A stretch of 64,000 nucleotides of DNA from assembly GCF_041296385.1 (NCBI RefSeq), contig NC_091017.1:50466214-50530213 (forward strand), given 5' to 3'. The notes under the pieces were generated by a model. It was given only the letters and a program-made list of their open reading frames with translations, searched no databases and had not been told where the DNA came from. Origin of the DNA: Aphelocoma coerulescens. Its lineage: Eukaryota > Chordata > Aves > Passeriformes > Corvidae. Positions 36,656-50,100 of the stretch are shown one piece after another; the first letter of the stretch is position 1, and each line of letters opens with the position of its first letter. The position numbers and the translations under genes were made by a program.

Positions 36656-39319
36656 TGAAAAGCTGTGACCTCTGGAGACATACAAGAGGGCAAAAGGATT
36701 TCATTAAGTCTTTTTAGATAGCATATAGCAATGAAAAGAGAAATCTGAAGGAAACCTGAAGGAGACTGGATAGTTTACATTCTCCCTAGAGGATTTTGCA
36801 GCAGTAGAGTTGCTGTAAATAGGGATCTGTGCTTTATGGAAGCCTGATCTTTGTGGGAGGTTGTTTGGGGAATTCATTAAATATTTGATTTCTATTCTGC
36901 TGCTCAGATTCCCATTCCTTTATTGCCAAATAAGTTTGCTATGGTGTTGAACCTCTCATGAGGAGATTGCCAGGGGAAGAATTGTAGCTGATTTTGCTTG
37001 CCAATTTAGATGGCAGGTATGAGCACATATGGAACCTGGCAAAGGTCCAGAACCAAATTTAATCTACTGATTTAACTTCATTTACCAGTTAAAAAATAAA
37101 ATATAGTTTACCGTCTTGAAAGCTGGGGAGAATATCTCTTGATGATAGGTTACTGAATAACCATCCCACAGATCTCCTCAGGACAAAGTTACCTGCACAA
37201 TACAGGTAAGGAGCTGGGACTTTCAACAGCTAATTCCTAGAGCTTTTCAATTTAACAGAGGGAGGGGGGAAAAAAACTCTGCTACTTGATTGTATATAAC
37301 TGCGACCTGGGAATAACTTCAATACATAGCTATATTACTTTCTCCCTCAAAAATAAAATCCATTTTGACTTCATTTGCATTTTTGTTTAAACCCAGACAA
37401 AATAAATCCCAGGCTTGTCTCTACTAATGTGTATTTATTTTTAAAAAATTCACAATACTTATCTAGGAATAGAAAATATTTGCACGTACAATCAATACAA
37501 AAATCAGAATAGCACAAAGTTTTCCTATTTAGAAAATCTTGCTCTCTCTCTTCTTTTCTCTGTCTCAAGTATGATCTGCCAATTTCATTTCTGCTGGCTT
37601 TTCCATAGAATGTGTATTTCACACATAGATTTACAGGCAAGGTTTTCATGTCCCAGGTATTGTTAGAGCAGAATTTCTTTTTCTTCAAAAAAGAGAAAAA
37701 AAAACCCAAGAGAAAAATGGTACCACAGGGGGAGAAAAGAACAAAATAGGTCTACAGCAATTGTTTCTGTCTGGTATCAGACTTCACATGAACAGTCTGC
37801 TAACAAGCTGGAAAATGAAGAAGAGGCCTAGAGGTCACAACTAAGTTCAGCTTTTTACTCATCGGTGAATGGTCCTGTGGGAACCCCTTGGATCGCAAAA
37901 GACAGCTGGTGGCTCAAGGTGTCGCGTTAAAAATGAGTACAAATATGAAAGCTGGATAAAAGCTCTAAGAGTCTGTATGAGTTGTTACAGTTGCACAGAC
38001 ATGATACAGAAAAAAAAGATAAGTGTTCAAGATTCCAAACAAAAAGGAAATCTTAGACCACACACTACTGCAGAAATTCAAGATAGTCACTAATTTTACC
38101 TGTAACAATGACATTTTTCTTCCAGAAGTAATATTATTTATACTGTGGAACTGCATTTTGTACAGTAACTTGTCCAGTGCAGGGCTGCATACTCTATGGG
38201 ATAAATTATATAAATATATAGATATTTTTTTATGAGTGACTCAAGCTAGACATTTCAAGGACCTGAGTGGGGTGGGGAAGGAAGATTTGTTTCAAATATA
38301 GATTCTTTAAAAACTGACTATTTTATAAAGTAGAAGGTTTTAAAAAGCTGTACCAGGAGGCAGCATCTTTGGGAAATACCTTTTACACTTTGCTGCCAAG
38401 CCTCCTCTCTTCTCTGTAAGGATGGGTTGCAGAAATTGTAAAAAGCTGTGATAATATTTTTGAAAGGTTTTTTAACTTGATTCATCAATGAAATTTGAAT
38501 GCATCTGACAAAAGGCAGAAGGGGGTGAAGTGGTAATCAGACCAAAGACTATATCGTGCAAAGGGCGCCAACAAGGGCTAAAAGCACAGTATTCTAGGGC
38601 TAGACCACATTAATTATAATGTGCATTGCATCTCGGCTGAGTCTTGAAGAAAGATGGTAGGCACTATAGCAGCACTAAAACTCTATAATCCTTTATTTTA
38701 TTGAGTCAGTAATAATGCACTTTTCTGTTCTGGGACAAATAGTTGCAAATATTATGCTCACTCCCCAAAAGACATGAGTGATACTCATTCTGAACACAGG
38801 CTGGAATGCAGCTTATGGCTTCATAATTTCTTGCCCATACTAATGACAGCACTTTTCAGGAAAAGAATCTGAAATTACCAATCTAGGTAAGAAACAAAGA
38901 GGAAGAACCTAGCCTTCTCAGAAATGTTCCAGAAATGTATGAGGCTCAAAATCTGTTGGGGAAATTAAATATTAGTATCAAGGCAGTAAGGTTTTCATTA
39001 GTTCAGAGGTACTGAACTACAAATAGTGGTTTGCTGCAGAATGAAAGAATTTTGACTATGCATTTGCATAAAATATTTTCAGAATTCCATATGCATTCTG
39101 CATATTACTTCTGTATTGCAACAATTTCTCCCTTCTGAAGGATTTTTTTTTCCTTTTTCCTCCATAGTATATAGCAAAATGCAATGTGTTTATACACAGA
39201 AGCATCAAGTATATGTTACGTTGTATTCCTGTCATCCATGTATCATTGTCTAGTCCACATTAAAATAAATGTTGATATTTTAGTTTGTTCAGCTAAAGCT
39301 AATTTCTTTTTTTCTACAG

Positions 39320-39440
39320 GTGGCCAAATCGTTGGTTCCTTAGCTACCCCAGCTGTGCTGTGGTTACATCTCACATGGTAACAGGGTCAGCCCTGCAAGA
39401 AGGAATCCATATTGCTGAAAGAAGTCACATTGCTGATTTG
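39320..39440 (+). other. Exon-like segment, speculative
   Basis: A strong pyrimidine tract ending TTTTTTTCTACAG (39307-39319) precedes the segment and GTAGGT follows it at 39441. The 121 bases are open in one phase for 40 codons (one base, then codons starting TGG CCA). The translation has no recognised domain and contains one Met near its middle. This splice-site layout arises by chance fairly often in 64 kb, so coding or lncRNA exon status is unproven. Confidence 0.2.
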
Positions 39441-42400
39441 GTAGGTAGAGACCAGCCTGTCAGCAGAGCTCCACCACACTACCACAAATGAGGCAAGACA
39501 AATGTTTTAGTGTCATTGTTTTTAAGATGAGACACAAATGTATGCTTTTTTTCCTGGAGAAGCGTGAAGCCACCAGACACTGTCATAATTTAACTTAAAA
39601 TTTCTCTGGTGACTTCAGATACTTTTTTTCATTTCTTCTGATGCTGTGTAGTGCTGTTTTATCACTACACAGTTCTCTTCTGTGCCACTCATCTCTATAT
39701 CATAAAGATGGGTAGAGATATTACTGTATTTGGTCTGAAGGTCTTCAATATTCACTCTGAAAAAATCTAGCACATAAGCATAACAAAGAGTGGCAATGAC
39801 TACTACTCATAGCCACTGTTTGTTGGAGGTGTGCTCCTTCCTTATTAATTCCTTGGTATAGCTATGGATTTAAGCTTCAGTAGGTAAAGCAGGAGTATGT
39901 ATTCACCTCATTAATTTATATGTATTCAGTTATAGCCATCTCTGCTATAACCTGCTTGGTTAGGCTAGGTGCCTGCCACAGAAATAAGAAAAAGTGTCCT
40001 TCTCAGCATGTGAGAATTGATCTGAGAAGCAAAGAGTCATCAGTTTCTTTGAAGGTTTTTTGCTTTCCCAGAGCAATGCTAGTGTCTCTTCCACTTGGAG
40101 GCAGCAGGGTTTGACAAACAAGGAGTGAAAACGCCAGGAACAATCCCAGCAACAATAGTACTAGGTCTTAAAGATCTTCCTACCAGGGGCTACCACAAGA
40201 GGCTTCTCAGCTTCTTATTACAAGTAATCAAAGAAAGATGAGTCCATGTTTAGTCTGTCCTGTGGTTGAAAGGCTTGAGAACGCAAACAAAGCTATATGA
40301 AATTCACTGATCTCTAATTAAAATTGGTAGATAAGGTAATCAAAAATACTGCTGAATATGAAAAGCTTTGTTCTGTAGGGAGATGGTCTCTAAACATCCA
40401 TGCAGGGGCATTTAGATTTTCAAGCATTTTTTGCTCTTTGTTGTTTGGCTGCTTTGAAATTTTTAAATTATTTCGATTTCCCTCTTGCCAGGTGACTGAC
40501 ATTGCTTCCATATACATTCTCCAGTGAATCAAAATGTTGTGCTGGTTTTACATATCATGGAAAGTTATGCACATGACATATTCAACAGACTCCAGTAAAA
40601 CAAATTATGAAGCTTTTTTTTGGATCATGCAAGCAGTGTTCAAAAATTCTGCTTAGACAAATAAATGAAAATACAGTTCTATATATTTTGAAAACAGTTA
40701 CTCTAAATATCTTATTTAGTCTAAGTGATAAAAATCTTTTTTTGGTGTTTTTTTTCTACAGTTCCTAGAGGGCCTTTGATTCTCACAGTGTATAGTTTAA
40801 TCAGATTGAGGCAAGATAGGTGTGATGGGCAGACTTATTTATTTAATGTCAGGAAAGCACTGTGATCTCTGTTAAGCCTCTCAGGCTGCTGCAGGATGAG
40901 GCTATCAAGGGGCTATTCCACAGGACAGCTGCAACCTGTATTACAGAGTGACTTTTATTGAACTTCCATTTAGTGCCCTAATCAAAATACTTGTTCATTG
41001 ACATTTGCACGTGATAGCTTTATCTTATTCTGTTAGCTTCTACAATGAATAGGCTACTTAAGAAAACTAGACTTGGTAGCATTATAAAGCAAACATACAT
41101 TGCAAAGCCAGGCCAGGCATAGCAACCACAGCAATTCCAATAGTCACTTGTTTTCCTAAAATGTTACATCTTTTGAACATTGAGAATTAATCTCAAGCTG
41201 CAGTAACTGAACAGAAATTCAGGACATCTCTTTCTTTATGAAGTGATTACAAGGCTAATGGTTTCTCAATATCTGTCAAACAGGAGAAACTTATCATGGC
41301 AAGGTCATTTAGGGTGGACCTAAAAAAGCCAGATTGAGGATACCAGTGCTGTTCAAATGAACATTTTAATTAACACTCTTTCTAGAGGTCACTAGGGGCA
41401 TGGAACTCAGTTTTAGACACTGGTTTGTTTTTAACCTTTGTTGCCTATATAACAAACCCTTATGTTGGTCAGAGTTTTGAAAAGACTGCACCAACTTTAA
41501 AGTGAGCACACCAAAACCTTGCCAGTTTATCAAGCTAGGTTTTTCTGGAAAACAAAAAAAATAAAGTATCTCTGAAAGCAGAGAATAAAGACCAGGTCTA
41601 CTAAAAGACAGTGGTATTCTAGACAGTTTGTAGGCATGTTTTTCCTTTGCCCAGTGTGCCTGAAGGTTTCAGTGCATTCCTGGATTTGTTTCATTTCCTC
41701 AGGGTCCTCAGGAAAATTTCCTCTGTGCTATTGATGGTTTAGGGATCTGTTCTTGCCATGGGCAAGCTCAGTTACCCTCTGCTTTGCATTCATTCTTCCT
41801 CCTCTGACCAGCTTTTAAAAACAAGGCTTTCTCCAATCTTCAGGGCTAAACTCTCCTTTTCCAGCATGGTCTTGGTCAAGCCATCAAACAGGAAACTTTC
41901 TCTTCCATTGCCCATAAACATCCTTTTTAAACATAGCATGCATTTTCAGCTATATATTAAAACCATGATCAAACCAACCAATTACAGCCTGGAAAGAGTA
42001 ATGTAGGATGCCAGCTTAGTGAACTCTATAACAGTTGTTTGTGGGTGCCTTTGTACATTCTTCTTTTGGAAACTGTGAAAAATCACAGGGAAAAAGACAT
42101 TTTTGTATAAAATGTCCCACATACAGGTCCCACATTTGTGTCACTTTAAATAGTGTTCTGTATCTTTGCTTCATATGATTATCACATTCCCTGTGTTAAA
42201 CTTCATTAAAGTTATTTTATAGGGTTGACAGAATTACAAGTTTGTATTTTAGTTACACAAGAAAACTAAAATAGGTCTTTTGTCACAGCTAAGAACTACA
42301 ATATATATATTTTTTATTTTGTAAACCTTGCATGGTAAGGTGTCTGCAAAAGTGGTCCTATAAGACTTCATTTCTACTTCCAACTGATTACAGCATAGTG

Positions 42401-45400
42401 TTGTGTAGAAACTTTCTTTTTCCCCCGTTCTAAAAGTAAAATCAATTTTTTACTACCTCCCTGCCTTTCTTACTAAGCTGACCCTGTAAAATTTCCCTGG
42501 TAATGATTAGGAGATAAGATAAATGTAGGTTCTCTCCCTTGAGATTAAACTATACAGGAATGGGAAAGAAAATGTTACATTATCTCAGTATAAAAGTCTG
42601 GTGTTGGAAATATTTGGTCCTAGAATGTGGATTATGTGCACATTGATATCGAAATTTGTAACACCTAAATTGCTACAACTACATTACCCTGACCTCTGTG
42701 CCCATGAGCACACAGGAATGAAATAACAGTCAACCACTTTTGGCTTTTAAGTGAGAGAAATCCATGAAAGATTTCTGTTAAAGTGTTAGAGCATCTCTCA
42801 GCAGAATGCTGAGTCACATGAGTTTATTGGGATGAAGCTGGCAGTAGGTAAATTTAGACCACACAGTACCTGTGGAAGAACATATATTTTCTTAAAATAA
42901 CTATCAAGGCAATTGAACAATTCTAATGGAAGAACACAAAGCAGCCTCTAGCCCCACTTTCACTATGAGAAGTCTGCTTTTCATTTGCTACACAGCTGAG
43001 AACAGGGCTCAGTTGAAATCACACAGTTATTATATATGCTAACCCTGAGGCTGCAGACAAGACCCCAGCTGACTGCAGCTAGCTTTTGCAACTTGTATAA
43101 ATAGATGCAGTCTCTGAACACTCCATGTTCTCAGGGGTTTTATATGCATGGGGTTATATTTATAGCCAGTGCCCTAACATGCATGTAGAAGACGGCTAGA
43201 AGAGCCATATGCTCCAGAGCATTTGTGTGGTATATTTGCATCTACGTAAATGGAAAAAGTTGACAAGAAAATGACTGTTGCACTGGCCACAATGACTGCA
43301 TCTATGTGCCAGGAATATTTTCTAGACCAGAGACAAGCCAGAACTGTTTTTCCACATCTGTCCACCCAGCTCTCTCATCTTCCAAAACTGAGAATGATTT
43401 CATTGGTCTATGCTAATGTCCAACTCATGGTCAGGAATTACCTAAATAAGCAATAGCTGGGGAGGTAAAAAATACTTCCTCAGTCCTGTGCATTTAATAG
43501 AAGATGTTGTCTTAATAGACGTTATGGGTTGGTTTTCATTTTTTATAATTCTCTAATTTGGTAATTAATTTCAACCTCTCATCCAGGTATTACCAAATAT
43601 CTAGATTGGGTTAGGCAGTGATCAAGATGGAAAATTTGTTTCAAAGGAGTCTGATGCTAGTCCCTGTCCAGAACAATGTGTCAGTGAGATATACAAGACA
43701 GCTGGTGGTTTGCCAGCTGTGGAGCAGAAAGCAAGACACCTTCACCAATGGGGCACTGCACAAACAGTTCTTGAGAGTCAGGGTGCATTTTTTACCAGTG
43801 CTTTATGAAGGATGTTGATGATATCTCTGTATGTCATTGAATACATTCTGTGTCTAGCATACATATAAAGCTGTCTAATGAACCACCTTTACATACATCT
43901 GGAGACTACCAGAAGTCTGGATTCTTCAAATCAAAATTCTGGTTAGTGGCAATATGGGATTCTGTAGGCTGCGTGATGCAGATCCAGGCATATATAAACA
44001 ATAATAACAATTATTTCAGCCCTGTACTTAGTGTCAAGTGCATATTAACTGAATTAACTGCAATGAATTATTTGCTCTTCTTGCATTTTGGCCTGTTTTA
44101 GAAATAAAATAAAATATGGATAATATTATTCACAAGTTTTAAGCCAACAAAAATACATAGTTTTCTTTTAAATGACTGTTCAATTTTTTTTTACTGAAAT
44201 TTGTTGAATGTGTTTTCTCCAGACATGTGATTTGAGAATTGTGTGAAACAAAGATGTAAATGAAATTAGCACATGCTCACCCACCAGTGCACTCTAGTAA
44301 TTACATGAAGGATTTTTTTATTAGATCATGTTTTTTAGTCAAGCTTCCAAGGGCAGAACATTGATAATAATCTTGTTTGTACTCAGGATTACCATTGTGG
44401 ATGCTGGTGATATGCATTTTTGAATAACTAATAATTCACCCCTGTCATTTCATGACTAAAATTCAGAAAGGTATCTGACCTTCTACTTTGTGACTTAGTG
44501 TCATTGCGGACACACTGCCTTTATTTGGCCAGGGCATAGTTGTGTGCATTTAGCAGCTTGTCAGTGGAAACCAGGCAATGAAAGAATTAAATGTCAGACT
44601 CCTGAGAACTACAAGAAAGGCTTTCTTCCTGCAGATCAGAGACTAGAATAAGGTGTCAATCAGACTAAAAGCTTCTTAAAAGGTAAAAAATAGAAAATCC
44701 ATCTTAATGCTGAGGGTTGTAAGGAAAGAAAGTATTCATACAATTTAAAATATTGTTTACAATGAGTATGAATAAACTTTACAAAAGAATATTTATCAGA
44801 AAGCCTTTTTTTAATAAATCACAGGTTATTTAAAAACTGCAGAAGCTCAACAATTTGGGGTGACATCAGCCTGATCAATGCAAGGTGAAAAAAGAAAAAG
44901 GGAGTCTCATATTTTCAAAGAAAATCTTTGTATATTTGACTTGCAAACATTAACAAAAAAACCTCAACCTGCCACTATGTTACATTCTGGTAGGATTTGA
45001 TATTGAAGCACAACATAAGGTTGAATTGCTCATGTAACACAAGCTGCAGTTGGGTTGGAAAGCTGATCTGTTATTATGCAATGAGGCTGTTGGGAAATGG
45101 TCTTGCTTATAAAGTGTCTCCAACCAACTGAGGTGGGCATGTAAAACCTTGAGTCAGGAGTAAGGCAGTAGGAGGTGTAAACAGCAATTTATCAACCTGG
45201 GCAAAAAATAAATATGTTTTATGGTTTCCCAAACCTCAGATGCACTGAGGCTGTCTGGGACAAATTCATCACTGGAGAAAGTAAAAACAGTTCTGAAATC
45301 TCTGAAGGTGCACTTGTTTCTGCAGAAATTTCAGTAACTGTTAATGTCTTCTTAAGCTTTAAGTGTCAAAATGAGCTCAGTTTCTAAAACATCATTAAAC

Positions 45401-47127
45401 ATCTCAGCTAAACAGACATTTTGCTCATAAAATCCTTTATTTATTTAATTTAGATTACTACATTATATCTTTATCTTCAGCATTATAATGATTTTCACTC
45501 CTGATAAAACTACATAAGCTCTTGAGTATGAACTTAAAAGCTCAGTAGTTGTTTCATCAAATAAAAAACTTAACAAGACCATATCTTTAAAGCTGTTAAA
45601 ATAGTTGCTGTTTCTAAAATATACATTAAAATCTATACTGTGAGTACCAGTAATTTTCAGAGTAATACAATTCAATTTATATTGCAGGAGTTGGCTATAA
45701 TTTATAGGGTGTTTTTATAGCCCTTGAAGAACATACTAATATCAGGTTAGAGACTACACAATCCTTCTTTAATGTTATATGTTCCATAGGAAAAATATAA
45801 ACAAGTATACCGGATCTTATTGTATTATTTTTTACTTAGAAATGTGATCAAGCTATAAAACTTTTAAAATGAGAGGAATACATGGAAAGGTGTTTCAATT
45901 AGTACTTCTTCATAAATTATTGATTCCTTGTTTTACCTTCTCTTTTGATGAAAATCTAGCTCTCTTGTTAATAGCCTGGTCATCATTTCAGATGTAGCTA
46001 ATCGTCATTAACTGCATCTGAAAGAATACTCTAAAATGAGTTATAGCCCTATAAAGTCCTATACCCTGTAGCATATTCATCAAAATTGTGCTGGAGACTG
46101 TAACTTAATTCCTTACCATTATTGCCAATATTTCCAATAAAAGATGTTCAAAAGAAGTGTCCATAAACTGGGCTCTTTAATGTAAAGTGGAATTTATTTT
46201 AAGGAATTATAAATTCTACTCTGAAATGATGTCTCCCTTGTTTGTTTGATATCTAGAAGTTACTGCAGAGCACTTGTTCACATACAAGACTTAGCTGTAA
46301 GCTGGAAAATGTCTGTCCAACACCAAGATGCATACATGTAAACCAACATTTTGAATGTTTTTTCCTTAGTTTCCAGAACTCATTCTCAACAAAGACAAAT
46401 ATGGCAGGTGATTGTAAGTTTCCATTTGTCTTAGTAGGGCAGCAGACAAGTTTGGTAAGACTTGGCAGGGTGGCCCAAAACATAAAGCCTGCTCAATAGT
46501 ACCTACCTAAAGAAAAATACTGCTACCTATTTATTTTCAAAAGCAGATTTTCTGCAACTTATTCAGTTCATAAATTGAAATTATTCCAAAGAAACAAATT
46601 CCAGTCAAGCATGTTTGATAAGTACTTTCACACCAAAAGTCAAAAGTAAAGGATTCAACATTGAAATGAGTGTTTGTGAAGCCAATAAAATACACAGACA
46701 TGGTGGGTGCTCTAATGCTGCCAGTATCATTCAGTTTGAATTTGCTTCTTCTCAGTATAACATCACTGTGGTTATTATCAATACGAGTAGAAATTCATTA
46801 ACTTTAACAAAGCTGTATCTACTTACAGCAGGACTGAACTTAGACAATTAAATTAGCTCACCTATGCTAAAACTTGACTTTGTTACTTCTCAGCTTAACA
46901 GTGACGGACTGAGAAAGTGCTGAAAGTTGAAAAAGTTTCCTATAGCATTCAGAGAATGGAGTTCCACTTAAATCTAAATTCTGAAAGTTCATTTTGTGAA
47001 CTACCTTTAATAACATCTTTAATGATAACATGCCACCAAAACTAGTGTGATTTTTTCATAAAGCTCTACATCCCACACAGTGAAAAATTTTAGAATAAAT
47101 TCTGCCTTCATGAAGAGAAGCACTATT
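39441..47127. other. AT-rich non-coding DNA
   Basis: More than 7 kb without a recognised element. Short overlapping frames at 40314-40532 and 43174-43456 lie on opposite strands and cannot both be real; neither looks like protein. A TATAAATA motif at about 43097 has no evident transcription unit. Confidence 0.55.
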
Positions 47128-47144
47128 AAAAAAAAAAAAAAAAA
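47128..47144. repeat. Poly(A) run
   Basis: Seventeen A residues in a row in AT-rich DNA, with no recognisable retrocopy before it. Confidence 0.85.
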
Positions 47145-50100
47145 TTTCTAATGAACATCAGGAAAATCCACATTAGAGGAATTCATGTATAATTATCATA
47201 AGTAGATTTCATGCATGATCATTGCTTTTTATTTGTGGAAATAGAATGGACATTTTAGTTTCAAATGGAAAAATTTAGTGACAAAATTTAATTTTATATA
47301 AAAATCTATATTCATACTTTGAAATAAAGACAGATGGGAGGAAGGCAAGTGTTAGTAGCTGTGAAGCTAAGAACATCTGTGCTATGCTAATGCATACGGT
47401 GGAAAAATAGCAAAAATTCTTGATTTATTGGCATTGTTCGTATACAGATTTTTTTTTTACAGACTCTCTCTGGGGATGACTGGAAAAAAAATTTCAGTTG
47501 TAAATGTTTTATAGCATCTAACATTTATGCAAACCTGTATCGATTACTAAAGCAGTAGTACATTTATTTTTCTGCCTGACCTTTTAGAGTTGAAATGGCA
47601 GTAAAATACATAGGTAAGCAACATGAAAGATTCCATCAAAGGTGTCCAAAACCTGATCTTTTTTTTCAATAAATGGAGAGTTCATAATGGACACTTACAG
47701 GTAAAGTCACAATAGAAGAAAAGTAAAATTATATTCTACAAAGAACTGCTTGAAGTTTAATAGATGACAGTCTGACAAAGGCTTGTTGTGAGAAGGATAG
47801 CTCCATAAATTGTTTTATTTTTTTTATCAGCATGATGCTCTAGCTGGTGACAGTTTTGATTTATTTGTAGTTGTGACCTTTCAGACTGAGGAATGTTGCT
47901 CTAGAGGGATCTGAGAAATAGATCTAAAATATGAGAAATACTATTCTCAAAGATTTTATTTTTTAATAGTACTTCAATTTAAAAAGTATTTGTGAAACAT
48001 TGCAGCAAATATTGAAAAATGTGTTTCTTCTGAAAAGTGAGGAAATTATTGTCAATGTTAAATACCATCTCTGTATTTAAATCTTTGTGAAAGAAACTGA
48101 AGTAACACACGTGCACATACTGTGGCCTTAATAGAGACACTAAAAAAACATTTTTAGTGCATAAATGGGTCCCATCACCATAATATATAAGCTCGAAATT
48201 GACAACATCCTTTCATATTGTGTAATTTATTTAGGCCCTGTCATTAATGTTTTTATAATGTTTCATTTCTTTGTTGTTGGCATGACTAGTTTAGACAGAG
48301 ATCTACTATTAAATCCTAAAATTCTGACAATACTTGACTAAAATCCTTAATTGCTGCCATTCTGATGACAAGAATGTCTTTCTTCCTTTGTCAGCATGAA
48401 TGTGGCTTTAGTTTGGATTTTGGTAGGATTTGGGGACTGGCTTTGGGGGGATATTTTTGTGAGTTGGATTTTGGGATTTTGACAGCTTTTAAATCTGTCT
48501 GTTAAGTCTTTTAACGGACAATAGTTTGATAATAGTATCTCAGATGACAAGACTGAGGCAGTGACAATTTCAGTGACCAGCAAGCCATTTTTTCCTGATG
48601 GAAGCAGGCATTCAAGACACATTTTGCCCACATTTGAATTTAATTTCAAAATGCTGTAAAGGTCTTTAAAAATCTAATGGGGTTTTTAAAAATATATAAA
48701 GAAAGTCATCATTTTGATGGCTTCGAGATCCTGCATTTTTGACATAGCAACAAGGTCAGCATCATATGATGCAGTAATTTCCATATGTGTACAATGTCTT
48801 ACTACCTTTTTATATTTTTGTTTATTATTTCAGTACCTAAGGCACCTCTCTTTATCAAAACATAAAGTTTCATAATTTAATTTTCATAATATCTTTGCTA
48901 TTGGCTTGCTTCTTCCTCTTATGAATTGCAAATAAAAAAAAAATCTGAAAAAATTTTTTGTGTGATACTCTTCATAGAAGAGAAGCAATATTTATATTCA
49001 AATACAAAATATTCAAAATGTAGGTTGAAAGACCTACTGTCAAAAGAGATATATTCTTCTTTTTCTTGTGTCCCAGCAGTGTCATTAACACTCTGAATTT
49101 AGCTCTTGACAATCCTGTAAAGTAACTGCTGTCATCTATATCACCAAAATGACTGAAGACAATACAATGTGATACCCCAAGCCCGCAAGAATAAGGAATT
49201 TCGCAGAACTTTACATATCAGCTAGACTTTTCAATACCTATCCATATTTTTTAGTTGTTTTGTATATAACTTAGTAAGTGATTACCTAATATCTAAATAT
49301 ACTTGGATTTGATACTGAATAAGTAGGCATTGCAGAACAAAAAAAAAAAAATCTCATTTTAGTAACATGAAAGTGAAGTGATAGAACAGACACTTCCACA
49401 ACTCAGGGATAGAATTTAGCTTTATGTGTCCCCAGAAAAATTGCTTCCTTTTTTTTTTTTCCCCTTCAAAAATGAATAAACAAATACCATTGAAAAGTTA
49501 GCTTGTTTGGGTTTGGTCTGTTTTTTCCTTCTATAAAATGTCATTTTTGTAGTGTTTGTTAAAATTTGATCCTGTGCCTTGGTTTGAGACAGATAGGATT
49601 GGATTAGATTTTATCCACTTTGAGTTTGACATCAAATCCCCTATGAAAGTAAGGTAATAGAAGATTGAATGAAGATATACATTAAAAAAACCCCAACAAC
49701 AAAGTCCTCTAAATAACAGGTATACAGGGATAAAATAGGCAAAGTAGATCAGAGCTGTTGCAAGCTATATGAAATAATCTTTTTTGTTATCTTAACCATT
49801 TTTGAGTCTTTTGCTAGTATACTGTGTCCTGGGCACTGCTCTACCAGTGCAGAAATGAACCAGCTGGAGAAGGTTTAGAAGAAGGTGAGAATAATCGAAG
49901 TTCTTGGGTTTTAGACTGCCAGAGAAAAGACTGGAATATAAATTCTAAAAATCTATATAAAATAATAATGAAGGGGAAGAATGTTAAGTCTCAAAATAGA
50001 TCAAAAGTATGTTTCCACTTCTGAACTTGGTCTCTATGTTCTGTGCAGGAGTTTTGTGTCAATATGCTTTAGGAAAAAATACAAAAGAAGAAAAGAAATA

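Larger units (their letters stand above)
33332..39319. other. AT-rich non-coding DNA
   Basis: No frame exceeds 112 codons and none shows a domain. AT-rich runs are dense at 35905-35960. A two-copy 18-bp tandem duplication lies at 36545-36580 and an A/C-rich tract at 36625-36655. No transposon was recognised. Confidence 0.55.
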
